40,089 bases of DNA from assembly GCA_964535315.1 (NCBI GenBank), contig CAZHTS010000042.1, positions 1 to 40,089 on the forward strand, given 5' to 3'. Each line of letters begins with the position of its first letter. Position 1 is the stretch's first letter. This DNA is from CAZHTS01 sp964535315 (GTDB lineage: Bacteria; Chloroflexota; Anaerolineae; Anaerolineales; Anaerolineaceae). The notes under the pieces were generated by a model that was not told the origin of the DNA, did no database searches, and saw only the letters and a list, made by a program, of their open reading frames with translations. This document shows positions 24,243-33,762 of the stretch, piece after piece. The translations under genes and the position numbers were made by a program.

Positions 24243-26726
24243 ATGGCCCTGAAAAACTTCAAGCAATTTTTGGCTACCCAATTCCCTTCCTGGTATTCAC
24301 GCCTGGCAATCTTTGTCGTCATTGCCCTGCCGCTGGTTTACGCCGTGCTCTACCTGTGGGCCTTCTGGGATCCCTATAGCAAGGTCGAGAACCTGCCGGT
24401 GGCGTTTGTCAACCAGGACCAGGGCGGCGTCAAAGATGGCGAAACTCAAAACCTGGGCGACGAACTGGAAGACGAGTTGCGCGACAATCATGACCTGGCC
24501 TGGTCTTTCACCAGCCTGGAGGAAGCCGAAGCCGGTCTGCAAGAAAAACGTTACTACTCGTATATCCTCATCCCGGCAGATTTCACCCAGAAGATCCTCT
24601 CTGTAGACGGCAACTCGCCCGAAAAGGCCCATCTGATCCTCAAGACCCGCGAGGCCACCAACAGCATCAGCTCGCGTATCGTCAACCGCGCCGCCTACGA
24701 AATCACCGAAAAACTCGGGCACAAGATTTCCGAGGAGTACTTTGACAATATCTTTATCGAATCGCGCAACAGCGCCGAAGACCTCAAAAAGGCCGTGGAC
24801 GGTACACAAGAACTGAAAGACGGTCTGGGAGACGCCTACGATGGCAGCGTCAAACTGCACGACGGCCTCAGCGATGCCTACCAGGGCACCTATGATCTGA
24901 GCACAGGCCTGTATCGCCTCTACGACGGCTCGGTGACCCTGCGCGACCGCATCAAAGACGCCTACGACGGCTCCGAAAAACTGGTCACGGGCGCCCGCAA
25001 GGCTTATCGCGCCGCGGACCAGCTATCCACAGGGCTGGATAAACTCGTCGCCGGCGATACGACCCTCAATGCCGGTCTCACCCAGGTGACGCAAGGCGCC
25101 AATGATCTGACCGCCGCCCTGGGTAAAGCGCGCGATCAGACCGCCCAACTCAGCGAAGCCGCCAAACAGGGCCCCCTGCTCACCACCGCCCTCAACAGCG
25201 AAATCCAGAACACGGCCACCAGCCTCAACACCGCCGACACCGCCTTACAAAACTTCCTCAGCGCCCACCCGGAATTCGCCAGTGACCCGGACCTGCTCAG
25301 TGTACAGACCGAAATCGCCACCGCCAGACTCAAAACCAGCGGCATGATCACCCTCAACGGCAAACTCAGCGGCCTGCAGACCATCCTGCAAGGCAGCCTG
25401 ACCGCCCTGGCCAACGGTCTGAGCCAGTTATATAGCGCCAGCGCCAAGCTGGCCGTCGGGTTGACGCAGCTCAGCAGCGGCAGCCAGTCCATCGCTCAAA
25501 ACCTGCCGCTCATTCAGGAAGGTGAACACAAGCTGACCGATGGGCTAAAAACGCTCGTCGAAGGCCAAAAGGAGTTATCCGAAGGGCTGGATAAACTCTA
25601 CAACGGTGCCGACGAACTGCGCATCGGGGTTTCAACCGCTTACGATGGCACCAACACGCTTTACGACGGCATTCGTAAACTCAAAGAGGGCAGCCTGGAA
25701 CTGGCAAACGGATTATCGGACGCCCGAGAGGGCAGCACCGAACTGCACGACCGGCTCAACGATGGCTACGTCGAAGCGGTGGATAAGACCGAAGCCAGCA
25801 AGGTTGAACGCCAGAAACCGGTGCTGGCCAACCCCGTTGAGTTCAACGAGGAGCTGATCGATCCGGTAAAAACCTACGGCACCGGTTTTGCACCCTATTT
25901 CATCCCGCTTTCCTTGTGGGTGGGTTCGCTGGCCATCTTCTTCGTCCTCGAACCGCTCAGCAACCAGGAAGCGCGCCGTTTCAAGCGGTTTGGCCTGCTG
26001 GCAGAAGTGCTCAAGCGTTATCTGCTGCTGGCAGTCGTCGGCGTCCTGCAGGCTGTCATCCTGGACCGGGTGCTGATCGAGGCGCTGCACCTGGAGGTCA
26101 ACCATCTGGAACAATTCTACCTGTTCTCGATTCTGATCGCCCTGCTGTTCGTGGCCATCTCGCAATTCCTCTCGTACCTGTTCGGGCATGCCGGCAACTT
26201 CGTGGGCGTGGTGCTCTTGATGCTGCAACTGACCTCCAGCGCCGGCACCTATCCGAAAGAAACCTTACCGGGCTTCTTCCTGCAAATCGCCCCCTACCTG
26301 CCCATGACGTACAGCGTCCCGGCCATGCGCGATATCATCTCGGGCAGCCAGATCGACGTTCGCGCCCAACTCCAATTATTTGTCATCTGCATCCTGTGCG
26401 TCTTGTTTGCCAATGTTCTGCTCAAGAAGATCATCGCCGAATTGACCGCCGTCGATTTCCGGGGGCTCAATCTCAGGTATAATACAATTGCCCTGTGGAA
26501 CAACGTGTTCGGCCGCAGCATGTTGGCCAGGTTGCCACGCCCGGCGTTTTCTGGCGCACAAATGAGCACCTATCTGGAAAATCGTCTCGATCGTCGTCGC
26601 CAGCAGATCCGGCGCCTGCACCGCAGCCTGCGCGGGCAGCGGACGCTCAAAAAGGATCGGGCCAGGATCCTGCTTCAACATCTGGCTGAACGGCTCAGGC
26701 ACCCAACGTCCAAAGGAAAGTCATGA
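24243..26726 (+). CDS. YhgE/Pip-domain membrane protein
   Basis: 827 residues from ATG 24243 (GGAGG at 24232-24236; TTG 24237 is less likely). One N-terminal helix (about 20-42) is followed by VAFVNQDQGG, the Pip/YhgE N-terminal signature. A long extracytoplasmic region (40-540) is built of repeated 11-residue-like units such as LKDGLGDAYDGSVKLHDGL. Five helices lie near the C-terminus (about 550-740) in an ABC-2-like permease fold, then a basic Arg/Lys-rich tail of about 85 residues. Relatives are the lactococcal phage infection protein Pip and B. subtilis YhgE. A role in envelope export or small-molecule efflux is inferred. It is coupled to tetR through an ATGA overlap and controlled by the double operator. 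Confidence 0.85.
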   Translation: MALKNFKQFLATQFPSWYSRLAIFVVIALPLVYAVLYLWAFWDPYSKVENLPVAFVNQDQGGVKDGETQNLGDELEDELRDNHDLAWSFTSLEEAEAGLQEKRYYSYILIPADFTQKILSVDGNSPEKAHLILKTREATNSISSRIVNRAAYEITEKLGHKISEEYFDNIFIESRNSAEDLKKAVDGTQELKDGLGDAYDGSVKLHDGLSDAYQGTYDLSTGLYRLYDGSVTLRDRIKDAYDGSEKLVTGARKAYRAADQLSTGLDKLVAGDTTLNAGLTQVTQGANDLTAALGKARDQTAQLSEAAKQGPLLTTALNSEIQNTATSLNTADTALQNFLSAHPEFASDPDLLSVQTEIATARLKTSGMITLNGKLSGLQTILQGSLTALANGLSQLYSASAKLAVGLTQLSSGSQSIAQNLPLIQEGEHKLTDGLKTLVEGQKELSEGLDKLYNGADELRIGVSTAYDGTNTLYDGIRKLKEGSLELANGLSDAREGSTELHDRLNDGYVEAVDKTEASKVERQKPVLANPVEFNEELIDPVKTYGTGFAPYFIPLSLWVGSLAIFFVLEPLSNQEARRFKRFGLLAEVLKRYLLLAVVGVLQAVILDRVLIEALHLEVNHLEQFYLFSILIALLFVAISQFLSYLFGHAGNFVGVVLLMLQLTSSAGTYPKETLPGFFLQIAPYLPMTYSVPAMRDIISGSQIDVRAQLQLFVICILCVLFANVLLKKIIAELTAVDFRGLNLRYNTIALWNNVFGRSMLARLPRPAFSGAQMSTYLENRLDRRRQQIRRLHRSLRGQRTLKKDRARILLQHLAERLRHPTSKGKS

Positions 26727-27304
26727 GGAACCAGGATACCCGCAAGACCATCATCGACGCCGCCGTAGAAGTGTTCGCCCAAAAAGGGTACGAGAAGGCC
26801 ACCGTTGACGAAATCGCCGCCAGGGCTCAGGTAGCCAAGGGCACCGTGTTTTACAGTTTTAAATCCAAAGAAGACATCTTCTTTGCCATCATCGAGTACG
26901 GCACGCGCACCTTTACCGAATTCGTCCAAAGCCGGTCAAGCCAGGGCGCCAACGCCAACGAACGATTGGACATGGCCTATCAGGCGGCCTTTGAATTCTT
27001 TGAACAATACAACAGCTTTTGTACTGTGCTGGTCAGCGAATTGTGGCGCATCCAGAGCAAGTGGAACTACGAACCTACCGACCTGCTGGATGCCTATAAG
27101 CGCCAGATGGAAGATATTTTTGAAGAGGGCCAACAGCTCGGCGAGTTCCGCGACGACTTCAGCGCTGAGGATCTCGGTTTAATCGTGTTCTTCCTGGCCG
27201 CCATCAGCAGCCTGAGCAAGACCCTCTCCCCCCGCAGAGACGCCAGCCGCCAGTTGGCCGATAAAGCCAAGAAGATTTTCTTCCGCGGCCTGGCAAAAGA
27301 ATAG
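26723..27304 (+). CDS. TetR-family transcriptional regulator
   Basis: 193 residues. The N-terminal helix-turn-helix (about 10-57) reads IIDAAVEVFAQKGYEKATVD, then EIAARAQVAKGTVFYSFKSK, a textbook TetR DNA-binding domain. The helical C-terminal part would form the ligand pocket and dimer interface. ATG overlaps the yhgE stop codon (ATGA), with AAGGAA upstream, so translation is coupled. The double palindrome in front of yhgE is its most likely operator, making it a repressor of its own operon. The ligand is unknown; family members often sense toxic hydrophobic compounds. A terminator follows. Confidence 0.9.
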   Translation: MRNQDTRKTIIDAAVEVFAQKGYEKATVDEIAARAQVAKGTVFYSFKSKEDIFFAIIEYGTRTFTEFVQSRSSQGANANERLDMAYQAAFEFFEQYNSFCTVLVSELWRIQSKWNYEPTDLLDAYKRQMEDIFEEGQQLGEFRDDFSAEDLGLIVFFLAAISSLSKTLSPRRDASRQLADKAKKIFFRGLAKE

Positions 27305-27332
27305 ATACGCCGGCCCACCGGTCGATTTTTAT

Positions 27333-27370
27333 ACAGGGCTGCCCCCAGGTTGGCAGCCCTGTTCGATTTT
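27333..27370 (+). terminator. Terminator of the yhgE-tetR operon
   Basis: A perfect 11-bp GC-rich stem (27333-27343 with 27352-27362) with an 8-base loop is followed by TCGATTTT. It lies 28 bp after the tetR stop. Confidence 0.85.
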
Positions 27371-27391
27371 CAGACCGCCTGAAAGCGGGGA

Positions 27392-27420
27392 TTGACTCTA
27401 TTTTCACAATCAGGTATGAT
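27392..27420 (+). promoter_or_regulatory. Promoter of the ROK regulator gene
   Basis: -35 TTGACT (27392-27397) and -10 TATGAT (27415-27420) have the ideal 17-bp spacer. The start would fall near 27427, about 45 bp before the ATG at 27472. This is the best promoter seen for the putative sulfosugar cluster; no separate dyad operator was found beside it. Confidence 0.75.
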
Positions 27421-27471
27421 AAAGAAGGTTATTTTTTCATCTTGAATAATTAAATCCCCCCACCTCCCCTG

Positions 27472-28719
27472 ATGGATCATCCACCCCTCACCTTTCCTGG
27501 CAGTAACATCAACCTGGTCAAGGCGCACAACCTGCGGGCAATCTTGATGACGCTCTTATACGAGACGCGCATCTCGCGCACCCGTCTGGCCGAACGCACC
27601 GCCCTCTCCTCTACCACCATCACCAACCTGGTGGCCGAATTGATCGAACAGGGCGTGCTGATCGAAGAGGGCGCCGGCGCCGAGGATAGCCCCTACCGCA
27701 TCGGTCGGCCGCGCACCAGCCTGCGCCTCGCCCCCAATGCCCGGTACGCTGTCGGCGTACACATCGGCATCGGCATCCTGCGCATCGCCCTGACCAACCT
27801 CTCGGCCGAGATCGTCGAAAAAAGCATGACCTGCTTCGCCATCGATGACCCGCCTGCCCGGGTGCTGGACCAGATCGCGGTTCAAATCCAGCAGATCATC
27901 GCCAGCAGCGGCGTCGACCGCCGCAACATCCTGGGGGTTGGCGTCGGCGCCTCGGGGCTGGTCGACATCCACAACGGCGTCAACGTCCTCGCCCCCAGCC
28001 TGGGCTGGCGCAACGTGCCCATCCGCGACCAGTTGCAGGCCGCCCTGAACCTGCCCGTGTGCATCGACAACAACGTGCGCGCCATGGCCCTGGGCGAGGC
28101 GCGTTTTGGCGCCGGGCGCGGCGCCACGGTGATGGCCTTTGTCTATGGCCGGGTGGGGGTCGGCGCCGGTTTCGTCGTCGCCGGCCAGGTCTACCGCGGC
28201 AGCCTGGCCGGCGCCGGTGAGATCGGCCACCTGCCCATCTTCGTCACCGGCGGCGACCGCTGCAGCTGCGGCAACAGCGGCTGCCTGGAAACGCTGGTCT
28301 CCGAAACCGCCCTGGTGCGCCAGGCGCAGCAGTTAGCCGCCGCCCATCCCACCAGCCTGCTGGCGCAGTACCTCTCCGCCCCCGGCGAAGAAAAACCCCT
28401 CGAACGCCTGTTTGCCGCCGCCCGCGCCGCCGACCCCTACGCCACCGCCATGATCGCCGAACGCGCCGGTTACCTGGGCATCGCCCTGGCCAACATCGTC
28501 AACATGTTCAACCCCGAGCTGATTCTCCTGGGCGGTATCTTTGCCCAGGGCAAAGACCTCATCCTGCCCGCCGCCGAAAAAACCATGCGCCAGCGCTCCT
28601 TCCCCGGCCTGGGCAGCGCCGCTCGCATCCAGACCACCACCTTTGGCTGGAAAGCCGGCCTGACCGGCGCCGCCGCCCTGGCGCTGGACACATTCTTTTA
28701 CCAACGAACGGATCTATAA
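27472..28719 (+). CDS. ROK-family transcriptional regulator (NagC/XylR type)
   Basis: 415 residues. An N-terminal winged helix-turn-helix (residues about 18-66; SRTRLAERTALSSTTITNLV) is fused to a ROK sugar-kinase-fold domain. The domain keeps the zinc-binding CSCGNSGCLE (C264, C266, C271), GAGEIGHLP and NIVNMFNPELILLGG. ROK repressors of this type bind a sugar or sugar phosphate and release DNA. As the first gene of the cluster, with the isomerase gene 2 bp downstream, it very likely controls the sugar genes that follow and senses their substrate or an intermediate. The ATG at 27472 lacks a purine-rich ribosome site, suggesting low synthesis. Confidence 0.88.
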   Translation: MDHPPLTFPGSNINLVKAHNLRAILMTLLYETRISRTRLAERTALSSTTITNLVAELIEQGVLIEEGAGAEDSPYRIGRPRTSLRLAPNARYAVGVHIGIGILRIALTNLSAEIVEKSMTCFAIDDPPARVLDQIAVQIQQIIASSGVDRRNILGVGVGASGLVDIHNGVNVLAPSLGWRNVPIRDQLQAALNLPVCIDNNVRAMALGEARFGAGRGATVMAFVYGRVGVGAGFVVAGQVYRGSLAGAGEIGHLPIFVTGGDRCSCGNSGCLETLVSETALVRQAQQLAAAHPTSLLAQYLSAPGEEKPLERLFAAARAADPYATAMIAERAGYLGIALANIVNMFNPELILLGGIFAQGKDLILPAAEKTMRQRSFPGLGSAARIQTTTFGWKAGLTGAAALALDTFFYQRTDL

Positions 28720-28721
28720 CC

Positions 28722-30059
<1,338 letters not shown>

Positions 30060-30199
30060 CAGGCCCACGCCTGTCAGAAAACCATGTGCAACCGCTAAGG
30101 AGGTGAGGCGCTCCGAGTCTGTACGGTTCCCTTTGTATCCACCCCGCCCGGCGGGAATTGTTCGCCATCCGTTCGTTTTCTCATGTGGAGGAGAATCGC
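30060..30199 (+). other. Leader before the binding-protein gene
   Basis: 140 bp without a convincing gene. It holds a small hairpin at 30059-30074 and a four-codon mini-frame ATG-TGC-AAC-CGC-TAA (30084-30098). TAAGGAGGTGA (30096-30106), an exact complement of the 16S 3' end, has no gene start at the right distance. A GC palindrome CCCGCC-C-GGCGGG lies near 30145. No promoter with both boxes was found. Confidence 0.45.
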
Positions 30200-31564
30200 A
30201 TGAAATTCCGACTGATCCTGACCCTGCTGGTAGCCCTGACACTGATCCTCTCTGCCTGTGGCCCGGCCGCCACGCCAGAGCCGCCTAAGGCCGAACCGAC
30301 CAAAGCCCCCGAGCCGACCCAAGCGCCCGAGCCCACCAAAGCGCCCGAGGCCACCAAAGCGCCTGAGAGCACGGCCGTCGAGCTGCGCATGATGTGGTAC
30401 GACGACGGTAGCGAAGGCAAAATCATGCGTGAACTGCTCGACCGTTACGAAAAAGAAAATCCCGGCGTCAAGGTCGTCATGGACACCGTGGCCTATAAGG
30501 ATCTGCACAACATCCTGCAAACCGCAGTAGAAGGCGGCAACGCCCCCGATATGGCCCGTGTGACCGACGTTTCCCGCTTCCGCGGCTACTATCTGGATAT
30601 GTCCAAGTATATGAAGGACGCCGCCGGCTGGGCCCAAAACTGGCCCGAACAGACGCTGGGCTGGATGCGCAAGGACGACGATAAGACCGGGCTGTACGGC
30701 TTCCCCACCCAGTTCACCGTAACCGGCCCGTTCATTAATAAGACCCTCTTCGATCAGGCCGGCGTGGCCGTTCCGGGTGAAAAGGCCACCTGGGATGAAT
30801 GGGTCAAGGCCGCCCAGGAAGTCGCTCAGAAAACCAACACCCCCTACGCCGTCGCCATCGACCGCTCGGGGCACCGCGTCTGGGGGCCCGCCCTGAGCAA
30901 CGGCGCTACCTTCCTCGACCCGGCCACCGGTAAGTTCGGCAAGGTCGACACCGCCGGCTTCCGCAAGACCTCCGAAATGATCGTCGCCTGGCACAAGGAC
31001 AAGATCACCCCGGCCGAAGTATGGGTCGGCAGCGGCGGCAACTACGCCTCGGCCAAGGATCCCTTCGTCAACGGCCAGTTGGTGTTCTACATGTCGGGCA
31101 GCTGGCAGATCGGCGGCTTTGCTTCCGCCATCGGCGACAAGTTTGAATGGCAGGCCGTGCCCAACCCATGCGGCGAGGCCGGCTGCACCGGTATCCCCGG
31201 CGGCGCCGCCCTGATGGCCCTGGGCGCCAGCAAACACCCCGAAGAAGTCACCAAACTGATGGAATGGCTCTCCAGTGAAGCCGTGCTCGAAGAGTTCTCG
31301 GCCAAATCGCTCTTCATCCCCGGCCACCTCGGGCTGGTCAAGAAGGGTATCCAATACCCCAGCAACAACGAGGCGCTCAACGTCTTTGTCAGCGAAATTC
31401 CCAAACTGATGCCCGAAGCCTACCTGCTGCAATACCACCCCAAGGGCTTTGTGCTCAACACCGAAATTCGCGACCGCCTGAGCCAGGTGATTACCGGCGA
31501 ATTGACCATCGACCAGTATATGGAAAAATTACAGGCCAAGGTCGACGAAGCCAACAGCCAGTAA
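30200..31564 (+). CDS. ABC transporter sugar-binding lipoprotein
   Basis: 454 residues. The signal peptide ends in LILSAC with lipidated C20. A tethering linker of four KAPEPT-like repeats (about residues 34-57) is followed by a type-I extracellular solute-binding domain (family 1): LRMMWYDDGSEGKIMRELLD, GNAPDMARV, GVAVPGEKATWDEWVKAAQE and a C-terminal ITGELTIDQYMEKLQAK. It catches a sugar or glycoside outside the membrane and hands it to the two permeases encoded next. Given the downstream genes, sulfoquinovose or sulfoquinovosyl-glycerol is the inferred ligand. ATG 30200 is set by GGAGGAG at 30187-30193. Confidence 0.88.
   Translation: MKFRLILTLLVALTLILSACGPAATPEPPKAEPTKAPEPTQAPEPTKAPEATKAPESTAVELRMMWYDDGSEGKIMRELLDRYEKENPGVKVVMDTVAYKDLHNILQTAVEGGNAPDMARVTDVSRFRGYYLDMSKYMKDAAGWAQNWPEQTLGWMRKDDDKTGLYGFPTQFTVTGPFINKTLFDQAGVAVPGEKATWDEWVKAAQEVAQKTNTPYAVAIDRSGHRVWGPALSNGATFLDPATGKFGKVDTAGFRKTSEMIVAWHKDKITPAEVWVGSGGNYASAKDPFVNGQLVFYMSGSWQIGGFASAIGDKFEWQAVPNPCGEAGCTGIPGGAALMALGASKHPEEVTKLMEWLSSEAVLEEFSAKSLFIPGHLGLVKKGIQYPSNNEALNVFVSEIPKLMPEAYLLQYHPKGFVLNTEIRDRLSQVITGELTIDQYMEKLQAKVDEANSQ
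30299..30370 (+). repeat. Four 18-bp tandem repeats in the lipoprotein linker
   Basis: Four imperfect 18-bp units encode TKAPEP, TQAPEP, TKAPEA and TKAPES. They form the flexible spacer between the lipid anchor and the binding domain. The repeat number is likely to vary between strains. Confidence 0.85.
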
Positions 31565-31587
31565 CCGTTCAAAACAAGCGATTGTGT

Positions 31588-31616
31588 CGTGGGGCGTCCG
31601 CGGTGGACGCCCCACG
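31588..31616 (+). repeat. Stable hairpin between binding-protein and permease genes
   Basis: A perfect 12-bp GC-rich stem (31588-31599 with 31605-31616) closes a 5-base loop and lacks a T run. Hairpins at this place in ABC operons usually protect the upstream message, giving more binding protein than permease. It ends just before the permease ribosome site (AGGAG 31618-31622). Confidence 0.7.
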
Positions 31617-31630
31617 CAGGAGCAGGAAAG

Positions 31631-32641
31631 ATGGTGAAGCGATTCATCCCCAAAGTTGAGATTGGCGCGCTGCTCTACCGGCCCATTGCCTGGGTACTGA
31701 GCCTGTTGGATTTCGTCCTGACCCCGCTGCAGAATCGCATCGGGCTGCAACGCATGGCCTATTTCTTCGTGCTGCCCAACCTGCTGATCTTTGGCATTTT
31801 CATCCTTCTTCCAATGTTGTTGAACTTCGTCTACGGCTTCACCTCCGGCGATTCAATCCTGCTCTCCAAACGCCCGTTCGTCGGTTTCGACAATCTGGCG
31901 CGCCTGTTCTCCTGCCAGAATTACTTTGATTACCAGTCCTGCCGCGAAGATCTTTTCTGGCGCGGCGCCTGGAACACGACCGTGTTCGTTGTCCTGCAGG
32001 TCGGGTTCATGGTGTTGTTTGCGCTCATCACCGCCCTGGCGCTCAACCGCAAGGGTGCCGCCCAGGGTTTCTTCCGCAGCGTGTTCTTTTACCCGGTGCT
32101 GCTCTCACCGGTGGTCGTCGCCCTGATCTGGAAATGGATCCTGCAAGACCGCAACGGGGTGTTAAACGCCCTGCTGGTGAACGTCGGCCTGCCCAAGATA
32201 CCTTTTCTGCTCGAGCCCGCCTGGGCCACCTTCTGGGTCATCGCCATCAGCATCTGGGCCCAGATGGGCTTTTTCACCCTCATCCTGCTGGCCGGGCTGC
32301 AGGCCATCCCCGGTTCGCTCTACGAAGCCGCCTCGATGGACGGCGCCAGCGCCTGGCAGAGTTTCTGGAACATCACCCTACCATTGCTTACCCCCAGCAT
32401 GGTGGTGGTGCTGGTGCTCTCGCTGATCCGCGCCGTACAAGTCTTCGATCAGGTCTTCGTGCTGACCAACGGCGGCCCGGGCACAGCCACCCTGTACGCC
32501 GTGCAATACATCTACCGCACCGCCTTCGACCAGCGCCAATATGGGCTGGCCGCCGCCGCCTCGCTGCTGCTGGCCGTGGTGCTGCTGGTGCTGACCTTCG
32601 GCCAGATCCTGTTAGACCGCAAAGCCGCCGAAGCGCGCTAA
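31631..32641 (+). CDS. ABC sugar transporter permease 1 (MalF/UgpA type)
   Basis: 336 residues with about seven membrane helices: an N-terminal cytoplasmic segment with one amphipathic start (VKRFIPKVEIGALLYRPIAW), then the core beginning MAYFFVLPNLLIFGIFILLP. The EAA loop (EAASMDGASAWQSFWNITLP) near residue 235 contacts the ATPase. It belongs to the MalF/UgpA subgroup of carbohydrate importers. ATG 31631 follows AGGAG 31618-31622; the frame is open upstream through the hairpin, which is unlikely to be coding. No ATPase gene is present in the cluster, so a shared MsmX-type ATPase encoded elsewhere is expected. Confidence 0.88.
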   Translation: MVKRFIPKVEIGALLYRPIAWVLSLLDFVLTPLQNRIGLQRMAYFFVLPNLLIFGIFILLPMLLNFVYGFTSGDSILLSKRPFVGFDNLARLFSCQNYFDYQSCREDLFWRGAWNTTVFVVLQVGFMVLFALITALALNRKGAAQGFFRSVFFYPVLLSPVVVALIWKWILQDRNGVLNALLVNVGLPKIPFLLEPAWATFWVIAISIWAQMGFFTLILLAGLQAIPGSLYEAASMDGASAWQSFWNITLPLLTPSMVVVLVLSLIRAVQVFDQVFVLTNGGPGTATLYAVQYIYRTAFDQRQYGLAAAASLLLAVVLLVLTFGQILLDRKAAEAR

Positions 32642-32651
32642 GGAGTGGCAG

Positions 32652-33746
32652 ATGAGTTCCTCAAAAAACATTCAAGATTACCAGCTCTCCAGCCGCGGCG
32701 GGATACTCGGCTTTCTCACCCGCCGGGCCGGGCGGACGCGTTTTTCCACCACCGATCTCATCACCAACCTGTATCTCATCCTGGGCACCTTCATTATGTT
32801 TGGCCCGGTCGTCTGGCTGATCCTGTCCTCCTTCAAAACCGAACAGGCGCTGTACGAGTTTCCGCCCACCTTCCTGCCCTATCGCCAGGCAACCATAGCG
32901 CTCGAGGGGTACGAGAAGCCGCTCGATCTGTACGACGTCACCCTGCCGGATGGATCGGTGCGGCGCATGGCGCAGACCTTCCGCCTGGGGCTGCAGGCCA
33001 CCCTGGTCGACCCGGCCAACCCGGGCGAGAAGATCAAGATCAATCTGACCCAACTCAAACCGGTGCGCCGCCTGTATTTCAACACGGCGAATTACACCGA
33101 GGCGATCGAAAAATTTCCCTTCCTGATCTACCTGCGCAACAGTGTGGTCGTCACCGTGGCTGCCACCCTGGTCACGCTGCTGATTAACAGCATGGCGGCT
33201 TTTGCCCTCAGCAAATACCAGTTTCGCGGCCGGGACGCCATCCTCTTTATCACCATCAGCACATTGATGGTGCCGGTCTCGGTCATCATGATCCCCGCCT
33301 TCCTGGTGGTGGCTCAGGTTGGCTGGGTCAACAGCCTGTGGGGGCTGATCATCCCGGGCGCGGCCACCCCCACCGGCGTCTTCTTGCTGCGCCAGTACAT
33401 GCTCACCATCCCGGACGAACTGCTCGATGCCTCGCGCATCGACGGCGCCAGCGAGTGGCGTATCTACTGGCAGATCATCCTGCCGTTGGCCGCCCCGGCG
33501 ATGGCCGTGCTGGCCATCTTTTCGGTCATGTGGCGCTGGAATGATTTCCTCTGGCCGTTGATCGTGGTCAACCGCTCGGAACTCTTCACCCTGCAGGTCG
33601 GGCTTAACGCCTTCCAGGGCGACCTCAACGTGCAGTGGAATTACATCCTGGCCATGACCGTATTAACCCTGCTGCCCATCTCGCTGGTCTTCGCCTTGCT
33701 GCAACGGTACATTACCAGCGGCATCGCCACCACCGGGCTGAAATAA
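32652..33746 (+). CDS. ABC sugar transporter permease 2 (MalG/UgpE type) with loop insertion
   Basis: 364 residues with six helices. The first helix (LITNLYLILGTFIMFGPVVW) is followed by an extracytoplasmic loop of roughly 95 residues, where typical relatives have about 30. The extra part includes LYDVTLPDGSVRRMAQTF, VDPANPGEKIKINL and a segment beginning VRRLYFNTANYTEA. The EAA-type loop DELLDASRIDGASEWRIYWQ lies near residue 255. It pairs with permease 1. ATG 32652 has AGGAG at 32641-32645, right at the permease 1 stop. Confidence 0.88.
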   Translation: MSSSKNIQDYQLSSRGGILGFLTRRAGRTRFSTTDLITNLYLILGTFIMFGPVVWLILSSFKTEQALYEFPPTFLPYRQATIALEGYEKPLDLYDVTLPDGSVRRMAQTFRLGLQATLVDPANPGEKIKINLTQLKPVRRLYFNTANYTEAIEKFPFLIYLRNSVVVTVAATLVTLLINSMAAFALSKYQFRGRDAILFITISTLMVPVSVIMIPAFLVVAQVGWVNSLWGLIIPGAATPTGVFLLRQYMLTIPDELLDASRIDGASEWRIYWQIILPLAAPAMAVLAIFSVMWRWNDFLWPLIVVNRSELFTLQVGLNAFQGDLNVQWNYILAMTVLTLLPISLVFALLQRYITSGIATTGLK

Positions 33747-33762
33747 ATTCTGGAGGTTCATC

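Noticed and set aside
26475..26485. TATAAT-like box inside the yhgE coding region
   Set aside because: It is within conserved coding sequence, has no -35 box, and the next gene (tetR) is translationally coupled.
30095..31438. 447-residue minus-strand frame opposite the binding-protein gene
   Set aside because: Repeats such as RFGGLGRFGGLGRLG arise from the KAPEPT-coding tandem repeats read backwards; the plus strand has a lipoprotein signal and ribosome site.
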